64,000 nt of DNA from Pomacea canaliculata (taxonomy: Eukaryota > Mollusca > Gastropoda > Architaenioglossa > Ampullariidae), in contig NC_037593.1 in the NCBI RefSeq assembly GCF_003073045.1, positions 18,528,725-18,592,724 on the forward strand, written 5' to 3'. Numbering within the stretch: the stretch's first letter is position 1; each line of letters begins with the position of its first letter. Under the pieces are notes generated by a model that was given only the letters and a program-made list of their open reading frames with translations, was not told where the DNA came from and made no database searches. The position numbers were made by a program, and so were the translations under genes. This document shows positions 38,102 through 49,593 of the stretch, one piece after another.

Positions 38102-38213
38102 GCTTGAAGAATGCTACGAGTGTAAACAGCAAAACCGGAAGTGGCGTAACGTGCTTGCTGGGTGAAGGTCGTATGTATGCGCACCTGTTGACCCCTGCGC
38201 CTGCGCACTGTGA

Positions 38214-40110
38214 GAAGGCAATTGGTGGGTTCGACAGTGTGGCTCTTCTCTCTAACTCACATAAACGCCTTAACGGTCCTTGTCAGCAATATGCAAACAA
38301 TATATTTAAATTTTCTATTACATGCAATCTTATGATTTGAACTATGACCCCACACCTCGAGTGTAACAAGTTTTGTATGAAGTGGGGAGGGAGCAGTTGT
38401 CCAAATGTATACTCTGGCTCCCCTCGACCAGTATTTTCTGTGAGCTCCATTTCATCTCTTCTCTGGTTTCCACTGCTAGAATGAAAGAAAACATGCCTGT
38501 CTGTTTGTCCATCGATTCGTTTTTGTCCCATAACATATCTACAGGAAACAGAGACCTGAACCATTAAGAACGTATTTTGTAATTAGGTGTAAGGATCGAG
38601 GTTTTGAAGACAATCGCACGGAAACAAGATCGAGTTTATTATGGAATTAATATAACAATTACGTACACTAACTGAGCAAAAAGGAAACGTCAGTTTTTAT
38701 TTTGGTACAATTTACTTGATTTGTGAAGTTGAAATAATCTGTTTTACGTCTGTTCGTCTTATGTTTCATTTAAGTGCTATTTCGTGAGGTTGCGATTACT
38801 TCGTTTATGAAAAGGACGATTAATTGTAGTTATACTTGCATGTATTGTACTGCAACACTTGCAAGAGGAACGAAAGACCCCATAATATATTTTAAAAACA
38901 GTGACCACCGTTGTGTTTTCAACTGTTTTTGGCAGTTAAAAATCAAGAGTCGTTTCATGACCATAAATGTCAGGCAAGATTGATTACTGACCAGGAGCAC
39001 AGGCAAGAGTGTTTAGGGGCCTCAGGCAAGATGTAGACTCAAACATGAAACTACGGGGATCCAACTAAATCAAGAAACAGCAAAGTCCATGCCAGGGCTG
39101 TATTAAATTGAGAACACAAGTAAAACAGAACATAGAGATTACTCGTCTGATGTGAACTAACGCCCAGAAGACAGATCGTATGTTATTAAAAAGTTTCTCA
39201 TGCTTGCTAACAAATTTTTTTTGAAGGATGAATTCATGGACACCATGATGACATTTGTAGGGATGAAGTTTGTTTGTCTGGCAGTCCTTGTGTCACGATG
39301 ATTCCCCAGTGTTAATACAAGCGGACACTGTGGTATAAACTTTAAATAAAGTTCTTTGTTCAAACATCTTCGACTGCAAAGACTCAGTTTCTTGGATTAA
39401 TCCGTAAATTAAGGACCCGAAAAGAGCCATTGACGACGACATAGGCGCCTGGGACTGAACAATTTCAATGCGGGACACCTTTTTTTCCAGTAACACAACA
39501 ATCACATCCGTGGACATTTATGGATCAGCACCTTAATCTTCCAAAGCAATCTCGGATGCAGTGTGAGCATCCACGAGAGGTGACATGACACCGATCCTGT
39601 CCTCGGGAAGCATTTCACGCAGCGGAGCACTGTTACTGGTAAACTTTATCTTTTAAGTGCACGATCATCTAATCATCGTTTTGCTGGCAATTAGTTAATG
39701 TGCTAAAAGTTGGTCCGTATTTTTTTTTTTTTATACGAAATGTGGAGTTCTGCGAGACTGCACCATGTCGTCCTCATGTCCATGTAGGCTCTGACAAAGC
39801 TAAACGAAAACTTAGAAAAGTAAATTTTACAGGCGACTGCCTGTCTCTGACACGATATATGAGCGGGGTGGCAAACACCCGACATACACGGAAATACCGC
39901 TAGATGGAAATTGGAGCTGTACCCCGATATGGGAGAGACGACATTACGCAATAAATCTTTCTTGGAGAATAATAGCACTGTGGTAGCTACAACCTGATCC
40001 TACGCGCTCTTCTTTTGTCAAATGTCTCTTTTAATATGAATACTCACCTCAGTTGAGTCGTTTGTCGGCGATGCTTAATAAAATCATGCGAGCGAAACAG
40101 TGATTTTGTA
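38214..40110. other. Intergenic, nothing recognised
   Basis: Between the outer element and the glycosyltransferase array. The short open frames have no recognisable family. Confidence 0.45.
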
Positions 40111-40114
40111 TAAG

Positions 40115-40760
40115 TTGCGTAACACTTTCTGCATGTGCAGTTACATTTGATATCATTTCAAAAACTTCGCCTTGGCCCCGAAAAGCAACGAGGCGCGACA
40201 AAGCCCTGAATCTCCTGGGAAGCGTATGGCAGTAATTGTCAGGTTGGAATTTGATTGACAAGAAAGTCAATTGAGCACCCACCAAACCAGTCACATCCCT
40301 ACAAACAGAGTCACACAAACGCACGAAATTTCGTGGATCGCATGATCCAGAGACAAGGAGCAGTAGGGTGTGAGAAATATTCTCATGCTGGGTGGGTGGA
40401 CGGGTACAGTCGACGTCACGTGAGCACTATCCCTTGTGTTACAAATTCAGGCCATTGCTGAATTTGTGTTCATTCATGAACTTTATGTGCCTTGCAAGGC
40501 TGACTCCACACAGAGGATGTCACACAACAGGAATGTACTTTTGCGAGGTCATAAAAATACTGGAAAATGCTACCAGTGGGAGAAGACATGAAAGTCATTT
40601 ATTCGCTCTAGTTTTTTTTAAAATAAGTTTCGTAAAAACCAGAATGTGAACTATTTTCCGTTCTACTTGCAAGTTCTCAAGATAAACTTTCAGCAGCTGT
40701 TAAATGTTTGAAGATTTTGTTCACCAAACACATTAGTGCCAGTTGTAGTAGTTGGAGTAA
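40115..40760. repeat. Dispersed repeat, copy 1 (partner at 47,600-48,460)
   Basis: The block TTGGCCCCGAAAAGCAACGA followed by CTGAATCTCCTGG and, further on, GAGCACCCACCAAACCAG aligns with 47,655-47,850 and beyond. Similarity resumes at about 40,560-40,730 (TTTCAGCAGCTGTTAA) against 48,365-48,390. The two copies lie on either side of galactosyltransferase gene A. No coding potential was identified. Confidence 0.7.
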
Positions 40761-40914
40761 CACAGTTATATATAACGAACAAATATTTCATGTGCTCTTT
40801 GTTAAAAACTGTTAAGATTAATGATCACATGAAACTGTGATCCTAGTGGGAGTGGTTGTGTGGCCGCCTTCTTCCCACGACGTTCGGGTGGATTCATTGT
40901 TCACAGGGAAACGC

Positions 40915-41912
40915 CTTTTCTCTGACTGTTTTTCTATAAAAGCTTGTTCCCTCTGGAAGGTCACTGGCCGTGATTTCAACCCGACTTTTCCCTTCAGTGC
41001 TCTCTGTGACCCCGCTATTCACCTTATGCATCTTTCCCGCGGTCTTCGCTGCCTCACTAATTCATCCGTGACATCAGATCACTTGTACAAGTCTTTTAGG
41101 ATACCACCTAGAAATTAGCTGTCATCACAGTCTCGGTTACTGGCTCTAGGGATTTCAAATACTCGTGATGGAAACAAAGCCTCCCTGTTAATGCCCACAA
41201 ATAGTGACAGGGGTAAGGGTGAGCTGTCGTCATTGTCTGCCATTCCGCCTCATCGTCTGCATCCCACTAGCATTTTAATTGAGATTATCCTGCAGCAGGT
41301 AATGGCACTGCGGTTTTGCATGACATATTTACGAGTCTAAATCAACAAGCCAAGTTTTCTCCAAACTTTTTGAAAAGTATCGCCTCGGTGAACCCAGGGT
41401 CTCATCTCTCCACCCTTCTAACTAAACAACGCCATCACGAACGTGTCCACGACCAGAGCTTTGCAGTCGAAGCAAGTCATAAGGAGATGTAATTTAATCG
41501 TTCTCTTATTTTTACAGCACACTAAGTCCTCACTACTTCTATACATCTTAATGGTATATATATATATACACATAAGCACACTGCATTCGGAATGTTGATT
41601 GCGAGGACACAGCTTTGTATAAGAATAAATAATAAGTAACTTTCATATTTTTATGTACAAGAATAAATATCAAACTATTTATATATTTTTATGTACAAGA
41701 ATAAATAATAACTAACTTTCATATTTTTATTAGCTGTAAGCAATAATAACGAGTGTCAAGTTACCTCTTCAAGCACATATTACATCGCCATAGCTTCTTA
41801 CAATATCAGCAAGTAATTACTACACACTGTAGCATGGAGTCCATTTGTTAAAGAATGTTATGGAAGTCTGAATTCCGGCAAACCAGTCTGTTCACGTATT
41901 TTCACGGATCAC
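40915..41912. repeat. 3' flank of array unit A (shared with units B and C)
   Basis: 40,915-41,292 matches 57,635-58,012 (unit C). 41,293-41,912 matches 50,801-51,509 (unit B) and 58,013-58,427 (unit C). At 41,603-41,737 it includes a minisatellite of about 40 bp (unit containing ATGTACAAGAATAAATAA), present about 3 times here, 5 times in B (51,122-51,318) and once in C (58,207-58,250). Confidence 0.88.
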
Positions 41913-44900
41913 TCATGTCTGTGGGTGCTCAGACCAGTCGTACGAATAAGAAAGTCCAAAAGGCCGTACGTGGTAGATGCAGTAGTAGGATGAAAACATC
42001 TGCTCAGGTGTGATGTAGTGAAACGAGATGGCGTGCTCGTTGATACCATCGATACCCTGCAACACAAAGACGTTGGACAGCTTGGACAACAAAGATAGTA
42101 TCTCCAATAGAACAGTCCTCTCGACCATTGGACTTGCTTTTTACTGAAACTGTGCACGGAGGACGTAAACTGTTAGTTAATCTTACTATCAACAACTTGT
42201 GTTTCATCCAACACTTTCAACGAAGGGGAAAAAACCGCTTAAAGAGTTTCTTTCACATGACCTCATATCCATTTTTATGTGTTTTCTCACCCATTTCACC
42301 GGGTTGGGCTCGTACGGAAGGTGACCTTTTGGAGGGCCCTTCCCCAGGTGCTTCTCCATGTTAAACAGATGAAACCGGGTGCGCAGTTTGTCGTCTGTAG
42401 AGTTGAGGATGGTAACATTCAGCCGGTGGAGGCAGCGCGCCAGCTCGACATCCTCGTCAGTCGTGTGGTTGGTGCAGACGGGTGGACTGAGCTCCCTTGT
42501 TGCAAATCGTCTGAGAGCTTCTTTGCTCAGCACGTACCCAGCCCCGCCACTCTGAAAATTCTGAAAGAAGAAAACTTTGACTACAATTTTGAACTTGACT
42601 TGGAAACACTTTGATGGTTTGTCATCGCAAAAAACGAAACACACACACACACACACCCACAAACAAACACACAAACACACACACAAACACACACACACAC
42701 ACACGTACGTGCGGTTGAAACCAAATAGCTTTTCAAGAAAACATTTTTGATGCATTAATGTATGTTAATACCTTGTCTCATTCTAGAGCAGAAGCACACT
42801 AAAAAAAAATAACTAAAAATAAAAGAAAATATAAATATTTACTATTTTAAGTTTAGGCTGGATTAAGTGACGACCGGTAAATACAGGCTCGCTGGCATTC
42901 TTGTCATGCAGGAAGTGACGTAAGTTCTCCACTATCACAAACGTGTCGTCATCAACCTGAAACGGTCCATGCTGTCTATAAATAGATTGATCTATATATA
43001 ATAAGTGCTTGACCTGTCTTTTAATATATGTAATAAGTGCTTGAACTGGCTATAATTAGATATAATAAGTGCTTGAACTGCCCATAGATATATCTAATAA
43101 GTTCTTAAAGTCTATAAATATATCTAATAAGTGCTTCAGCTATCTAGAAATATCTATACATAAGTGTTTTAGATGTCTAAAGATATATCTAGTAAGTGCT
43201 TCTAAGTAGGGCAGTCGATGGATCTTTAAAAAGTCATCATTGCTCACTAATCATTTTTCCATCTACAGTCGCCATCTCGAGTTTAAGAATTGTATCAAGT
43301 ATTTAAAAATTAACACCCTTAAATATTTTTATTGAAAATGTCATAGGTTCTTAAGACCTAGAGACAACGGTGAATGCCGAGCAAGAAGGAATAAGAGAAA
43401 CAAATTATTATTAATCATAAGAAAGAAAACACAAACATTTGTGATGACCAGGGTCAATAATCTGAAATCTTTTGGATGGACGCTGTTGTCTGTTGTATTT
43501 GGATATCTAACACACAACATCTATCAGTTTTTGTGATGGAATGGTAAATGTTTAAATAAGAGCAAAAAAAAAAAAAAAAGCATTCTTGAGAATCATGCAC
43601 ATATGCGCTCATTATAATTATAATAATAATTAGTGCGGAGTTGTCACAGCACAAATGGTTAAACTAACACACATTCTTTCAAAACATAACACAACGATTG
43701 CCTAAGGCTCCCAAAATCATGTTATTTTTCCCTTCGTTGTGGATCCATGACTACACAGGGCAAGAAAGCACGAAAAACACGAAAAAAAAAAAAAAAAACC
43801 GGTAAAACAAATCGCCGACTGGTTTGTGATAAAAGTGTAAAGGTCACTGACCGCGAACATCTGAAGTTGACCCTTCTTTACGATAAAATTCAGTGATATC
43901 TGCAGCAGGCAAGTTGATGAACATACACTGTGGTGTTGGGTGATGTGAATTTGTAGCTTGTAAATGATAGGTAACGGATGTGGTGACATTGCTGTGACTA
44001 AATATCTTTTTAAGCTTGACTTACCTTCATGAACCAGTCCGCCATGTCAAAATAGTTCTCATAAATATAGTCAAACGCCTGAGTCGTCTTCTCGAACAAG
44101 TGTTTTCTCCCTTCTTTAACGTCCAGCGCTATGGTGGGAAGTTCAGTGTTGTTCTCAGAACTGAAGAAGAGCAGCAGGTCGCACCTGCTTCCCCAGGTGT
44201 TCTTCACGGCACGTGCCTTATGTAAATTCTTTGGTGAGGTCATGACCCATATTAAAACTCGGACACGTTGCTTGAGTACTTCAGCAACGGATAAGTTGGC
44301 TGAAACAAAAATTCTCTTTATATTGCACAGCACCTGCAGGGGTCAAAGTGTATATACATATACACACGTGCACGGAACATTAAAAACACAGAAAAGCTCG
44401 TGAGCACACCCAGTATTCCTACTATTCATGTATGTACACATATTTGTATAGCTATAGCAGTGTGACAGACGTGTAAACTACTCCTGAGAAACGATTTAGG
44501 ACTAAGTACTCATTATTTTTGTCGATTTGAGGAAGATTGGTGACTTCTGACCGCCAACATTTGAACCGCGCATAGAATCGTGACGTCACCGTATCTACGG
44601 GTAGGTCAGCCTCTGAGTGTATTATCGCTCTTGGCGGGGTGTGATGCGATGGTTTGACCTGTAAGCTTCTACCCAAGCTATGAGAGCAGATAGCAGAGGT
44701 GTGTTCATTAATCAAGGAGTTAATCTCGCACCTTTTTCTTTAAGAACGAAGGGTGTGGTGCTGGTGTTGTTGACCACATGTGAACTGTTGACGATATCCG
44801 TGGAATTATTGTTATTTTCGAAGACGTTGAAATAATTCTCAATATATTTGACTGAATGACTGTAGTCGACGTTCTTGGTCAGCAGCTTGGCGACAACGAT

Positions 44901-44951
44901 CACTGTAACCACCACCACAAGACTGAAAAGGTTCCGCCTGATTTTCCGCAT
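41913..44951 (-). CDS. C1GALT1-like: Core-1 beta-1,3-galactosyltransferase-like (GT31), copy A
   Basis: Golgi type II membrane enzyme that in the family adds galactose to GalNAc-Ser/Thr to make core 1 O-glycan. Five exons: 44951-44732, 44299-44025, 42956-42843, 42560-42291, 42056-41913 (1,023 nt, 340 aa; human C1GALT1 has 363). Order: short cytosolic tail, a single transmembrane anchor (NLFSLVVVVTVIVVAKLL), an N-glycosylation-rich stem, VRVLIWVMTSPKNLHKARAV, WGSRCDLLLFFSSEN, the metal-binding DxD motif in DWFMKVDDDTFVIVENLRHF, the GT31 signature SGGAGYVLSKEALRRF, EDVELARCL, and HAISFHYITPEQM with HVRPFG. A 5'UTR acceptor (ATGCAG) lies just before the start codon. An open stretch at 44,667-44,456 is intronic, because skipping it keeps phase. 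No disruption seen. Acceptor specificity is inferred from family only. Confidence 0.93.
42638..42706. repeat. (CA)n microsatellite in intron 3 of copy A
   Basis: Imperfect CA repeat next to exon 4. It is also present at the same place in copy B (52,259-52,300) and copy C (59,169-59,214), so it predates the gene duplications. Confidence 0.9.
42968..43210. repeat. Intron 2 minisatellite of about 33 bp, copy A
   Basis: About seven imperfect units containing TATCTAATAAGTGCTTGAACT start immediately after exon 3's acceptor. Copy B has about two units (52,571-52,632) and copy C about two (59,490-59,552), so the array expanded in A or contracted in B and C. Confidence 0.85.
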
Positions 44952-44999
44952 TGCACCTGCATGAACAAACGTGAAATTTCACCTGAAAAACATTACATT

Positions 45000-45719
45000 T
45001 TATACACCTTAAATAAAACATGGTTTTAAGGCATTTTGTAAATACCTGTATTGATAAACATAATCAGTTTTAACTCATACTTAATGTAGATGGTAGTGGC
45101 ACAAATCATATCACTGATATTTTATAAACATCTAAGATCGCTGAGTGCCTTAGCCATACAGCAATATTTACCTGTCTATGCTTCCAGTCGGTAATTCTTT
45201 ACCTGTGGAATTTTTTTCTCCCGTGTTTTAGAGAAGTCGACGCCTAATGCCAGTTCTCGCTTTATGTGTCACGCCGACATGTCATCATTTAACTTATGTA
45301 AGGAGAGAATCGTTTTATGTGAAGTCAGGTGTGAAATGACTATAAAAACCTCCATTTGTATTTAAGAAGCTCACAGTTTTGGAAAATGCAGCGACTGCTT
45401 CCATGGTTCTTCCTTCTACATCTTCGTGACTATTTTGTGATTTTGTTCTACATCTTTGTTATTATTTCGTAATCTTGTTCGGCGCAATGAGTCCCCCTTT
45501 GGCTGAGATATTGCTCTTCATTATACTATATATATATTTTTTAATTATACACTGTATCACCTTTGCTGTTATTTAAAAGCCAGAAAAGAATGTCGTCTGT
45601 TGGACAGACTCCTGTCGTCGCGATGAGCTGCCAAAGCAACAACACATCTTCTTCCTGTCTTTTCTCTGCTTTTTAGCATTAAAAGCTCCAATTTAGCAGC
45701 AACATTGTAAAATGTTTTC
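45000..45719. repeat. 5' flank of unit A, shared with B and C
   Basis: 45,069-45,300 matches 55,630-55,680 plus 56,635-56,790 in unit B. 45,380-45,719 matches 62,540-62,930 in unit C. Compared with A, unit B contains about 1.1 kb extra (54,535-55,630) at one point. No gene seen. Confidence 0.75.
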
Positions 45720-45774
45720 CTAACGTTTATACGTGAAGTTTAAATAGAAATAATCAGAAACAGAAAAGAAACTC

Positions 45775-47007
45775 ACTTTTCCTCCAATAAATCTCGCCGA
45801 GTGAATCGCGTGCAGCAATGTGCCAGGGTTCGGGGTTGTAAGTGGAGTACAGGTGATGATCCAGGGTTCACTGTCCTCACCCACGTGACCTGTGCGTGCA
45901 TCGGTCGTGTGTACAAACAACTGCAAGTGACCTGCGACGGTTTTCATTGCTTCCACCCTTCTGCCGCGCATGCGCAAATCGTCTGTGAAGGAGTCCTTTA
46001 TGGTGTTTGAGAAAAACAAAAGCAGTATTGCAAACAGTGACCTGATGACTGTGTTTGTCGAAGCTGCCATAGTGCAACGCGTGCAGCGAGGGGTTTGTTT
46101 GCTTGTTTTAACTAACACCCGTTTGGTGGGATGCTGAGTGGGTGGACGCGTTGGCTCTGCGTGCTGCTCCACTACTATGGCATGTCCGACCTTAGTTCCC
46201 TAGATGAAGATGCTGCACCAGTCCAGATGATCGAGTGCAGGGGACTTCCAGTTGGCGGTTTGGATGCCAAGATCGTTGAGTGAGGTTTCGATGCTGTCTT
46301 CGCTCTGACTCCGTACAGCAAGTGATTTGACAAACGGGTGTCAGGCGCCTGTACCGCATGCCCGCCCATCTACCCAGCGCACCCAGGGTGGATGCTGGGA
46401 TGGCAGTCACGCACCCAGACTTCTTTGTTGCACATCTTATCCTATCATCAGACTGCGGAGGCTCATCATGTGCCCAAACAATCAACGGCGTATTTTTGAA
46501 TACATCCCGATAGGTTTGAACTTTGAAAGCTTCGAGTGAAGTTAGTTAAAAAAATTCAAGAGGTCCATAAACGAATTAATTCGATAAACTGGTAAGTAGA
46601 TCTTCTCCAGACCAAAATTAAAGTTGTCAATTTAATTTTTCCATGTGCGTTATTGTTAATAAAAAAAAAATAAACACATTTTAAATGTACATTAGTCTAC
46701 GATAAACGTCTGTAAAGTTTTTTGATAGATGGTTAATGACCAGTATTGCTTTTTATTTTATGGTTACAGCGGACTGATGATAATAACAAAATATATCATT
46801 ATGCAGACGATACATATTACTCAAAGTAAAACCTATTTCTTCCTCATCTAGCTGCAAGCAAAATTTACTATTTACTTACTTACAGGTGTTCCTATTGAAA
46901 CTACTCAAACGTTTGTCATCCTCGATTCTTTTTAAGTCGTTTCGAGCACTTACATCAATGGTACCATCTGTTGCTTTTAGTCTGGATAAACAATACTCTC
47001 TGTCAAC
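45775..47007 (-). CDS. Unidentified putative exons upstream of copy A
   Basis: Two candidate exons on the minus strand. 47007-46886 (VDREYCLSRLKATDGTIDVS, then DLKRIEDDKRLSSFN) is bounded by CTACAG and a GTAAGT donor. About 46073-45775 opens with MAASTNTVIRSLFAILLLFF, a plausible signal anchor, and ends with HAIHSARFIGGK at a GTGAGT donor. I do not recognise a family. Both blocks recur in the same order in unit C (from 63,918 rightward off the window, and 62,975-63,170); there the second block has lost its frame. They could be 5' exons of another gene or remnants of a neighbour duplicated with the galactosyltransferase. Joining them is not supported beyond splice signals. Confidence 0.3.
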
Positions 47008-47599
47008 CTGTAGTGACAGGTCAGTAAGCGATACTATTGCAGTAGGTTTCTAAAAACTGGATATCACCTCTACTGTCGTACAAGTCCAAGTCCTATCCCT
47101 AACCTGTAACCCTGTCCTCTGTCCTTTAGCAGGTAATCTCAGACCTCTCTGTAAAATATACACAAACATTTATCTGGTTAGGAACTTCCAGATTATGTAC
47201 ACTCCTTGTTGTCCCACCTCGGCACATTGATAAAGTTTACAGGTTGTCCTGAATATTTCGTTACCAGTCTTATGTCCATATTATGTCTATCTTGAGACAA
47301 ACGCAAACATGAGCCCAGGTAAAAGTATTTAATTAAAAAATTATTATAAGTTTGATAACATCACAAATGCATCCACCATCGAGTTACAGTAAAGCCGACC
47401 ACATTAACTAAAGACATAAAATAAACAAAAGCATTGAACACAAATCCAGAAATCAGTAAAATAAACATTACACATTAAATATCGAGCAGTTAGGCAGCGA
47501 AGGAGGTCCACAATAACAGATTTCGTTTACTGCTTAATGTCCTCGTTAATATTGCGGTAATTAAAGGTGTAGTGGCAGGCTACTTTTTGTGTTAATGTC
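47008..47599. other. No feature recognised
   Basis: AT-rich non-coding DNA between the unidentified exons and the second dispersed repeat. No coding frame of note. Confidence 0.4.
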
Positions 47600-47773
47600 G
47601 AGAAAATGCCGACGCATGCGCAGTCATGTTTGATGTTATTTCGAAAAGTTCGTCTTGGCCCCGAAAAGCAACGAGGCGTGACACACCCTGAATCTCCTGG
47701 CAAGCGTATCACAGTGTCTCTAATTGAGATTTATAGCAAAAAAAAAAAACAAACAAAAAAAAACAAAACAAAC

Positions 47774-47804
<31 letters not shown>

Positions 47805-48460
47805 ACAACAACAACAAAAAGTCACTTGAGCACGAGCCAAACCAGTCACACCCGTCTACAGATAGAGTCATTCAAGCACAAAAACCCCGATTTGAAGAAA
47901 AGTTGCACAGTGGGCGGGTGTGTAGACAAGTGTCTAGTCCATGTCAACACGACCCCTTGTGGTGTCAGAATGTTTTCAATGGAAGAAGATCTCAAGGTTC
48001 TTTTTTGCTCTAGTTTTTTTTTAGAGGGTGGGAGGCATTTTAAAACTAAAACATGAGTACCGTCTGTTGCGACATGCAACGTTCTCATGCAGGATCATGT
48101 TAACGAGGGTAGTAAGCCTTACGTCACAAAGGTCACCCACGTGACCAGCATTCAGGGTTCACGTTTCGCGCTTGAAAGGAAAACGCCGTAACAGTTTAAC
48201 ACTTTAACTGATCCCACTGGCAGTTACCCCTTTGGAAAATGGGCTCAGTTACAGGAACTAGTGCCATTTTATTCGCTTTAGTTTTTATTTTAGTGGATGG
48301 GAGGCATTTTAAAACTAAAACGTGAATTTTTTTTTAGTTTCTCTTGCCAGTCGTAATAACAAAATTTCAGCAACTGTTAATTATTTGAAGCTTTATTTCA
48401 CCAGACTTGCTGGTTAACTAATTTAAACAAGAATGTTCCAGTAACTCTCTCAAAAAAGAA
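47600..48460. repeat. Dispersed repeat, copy 2, with A-rich insertion
   Basis: Partner of 40,115-40,760. It is interrupted at 47,740-47,820 by an A-rich tract with AACAAA / AAACAAAAC units. A short internal repeat, GGGAGGCATTTTAAAACTAAAAC, occurs twice (about 48,030 and 48,300). Confidence 0.7.
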
Positions 48461-48539
48461 ATTAAAAATGTTTCATTTGTGCTGATTATTCTATATCCAA
48501 AAGGGATTTAAGGACTAAGTGTTTAAATTTGTACAACTG

Positions 48540-48660
48540 GCCGCAACGCTTTGTCCTCATCGTTACTGACTATATAGATTGGAGACTGAGGCAGAACCTT
48601 TCAGGAAAGGCCAGAGGACTGGGTGTCAGGAGACAGGTGAAAGGTAAGCAAGGTAGTCAC
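48540..48660 (+). mobile_element. Possible LINE reverse-transcriptase scrap
   Basis: One frame gives FVLIVTDYIDWRLRQNLSGK followed by ARGLGV, which resembles the DWxMRxTTxxKxxGIxW segment of some invertebrate LINE reverse transcriptases. It is only about 35 aa long, without the flanking QGC or ADD boxes, so it is a weak call. Confidence 0.35.
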
Positions 48661-49593
48661 CCCATAACGGTGAAGGAACACACGACATGCATCATGTAAC
48701 TCTAGCACGAGAATGATAATGCCTAGTTTTTAGGAAAATCTCTTTAGATAACTGATTTTCATTTCAGATAGGAAATGGTAAACATTATCCCTATTTCTTT
48801 CAAAAATTTCTTCGCGTGATAAGAAATAATTCTGTTAGTTCTAACATTGCTAAAGAATTTAAAACTATCATTTTTCTAAACAGCGAAGTTTGACACTTGC
48901 TCTGGCAACATTATAAATTTTCTATTTTATCTATTTGTATTTATATATATATTATCATGATAATTTAAGCTTACAATGGAACACACATCAACAGAGAATA
49001 TGATACCTAAATATTAAAATTACATAAAATTAACACAACCCTCACCCTCCGACCAGGTGTTACATCTTGGATGTTTCTTTCTGTCCCGCAACCCCTGGAC
49101 GGGTTCCTTCCCCTAGACGACGATCGCACCTCCCTTAGATCGCTTGTCGCATGCAGCACGCCTATATAAATAATGTGTGTGTGTGTGCACTCGAGCGTTA
49201 ATAAAATATGAGTAAAGAATGCCAAGAAAGCATGACCATCAACAGATGACACACGCACACACCAGTTCTCCATGACTATCTGGTTTCAGTAAAATTTCAA
49301 TTCATTTGTTCTAAATGTAGCAACGTTTGTGCTCAGGGGTAGCACTCAAGTGAGCATTGACTCGTGAGCTTGTGAGTGTAAGACTCTTAGCACAAACCTC
49401 GCGAGCTGTTCAGTGGGAAAACTCTAGTGAGCATGAGCTCGTGATCGCCAGCACGAATAAAGCTCTGTAAACTCAAGCTCCCTTATAAGCAAAGGAAAAA
49501 ATAAAACCCACACAATTAAAAATTTAAATTTTCTACAATAGATTACACAATTACGATCTGTTGCGATATGGGAACAATCTTCTAATCACTTAC
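48661..49593. other. No gene recognised
   Basis: Non-coding DNA before the galactosyltransferase pseudogene. Repeated GAGCTCGTGA-type words occur at 49,330-49,480. No family assigned. Confidence 0.4.

Larger units (their letters stand above)
22102..38213. mobile_element. Outer mobile element bounded by about 30-bp inverted termini (integrase relic plus THAP gene), with a nested hAT/Harbinger
   Basis: CACAGTGCGCAGGCGCA at 22,102 continues to GGGTCAACAGGT at about 22,131. The reverse complement of the same string, with one mismatch in about 30 bp, stands at 38,184-38,213. The left end is followed by a plus-strand integrase relic (22.6-24.6 kb). The right end is followed, reading inward, by a minus-strand THAP-domain start codon only about 80 bp away, the layout expected of a transposon gene. 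Removing the 9,985-bp hAT insertion leaves a core of about 6.1 kb. The dinucleotide AG flanks both ends, too short to prove a target duplication. The family is unresolved; a Ginger-type integrase DNA transposon is the nearest idea. It is treated as a broken fossil. Confidence 0.55.

Noticed and set aside
42004-42207. Alternative frame reading FYWRYYLCCPSCPTSLCC next to exon 5 of copy A, resembling the vertebrate FWYW region
   Set aside because: The frame leading into GIDGINEHAISFHY requires the acceptor at 42,057; the alternative frame does not reach the conserved C-terminus.
44452-44715. 87-aa open frame between exons 1 and 2 of copy A, with a plausible acceptor before VKPSHHT
   Set aside because: Exon 1 (phase 1) joins exon 2 directly to give KEKANLSVAEVLK, and including this block introduces a stop in the required phase. 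The frame is not kept open in copy C.
47724-48056. Lys/Gln/Thr-rich open frame over the A-rich tract
   Set aside because: Low-complexity (AACAAA)n sequence; no domain or conserved partner in the other repeat copy.
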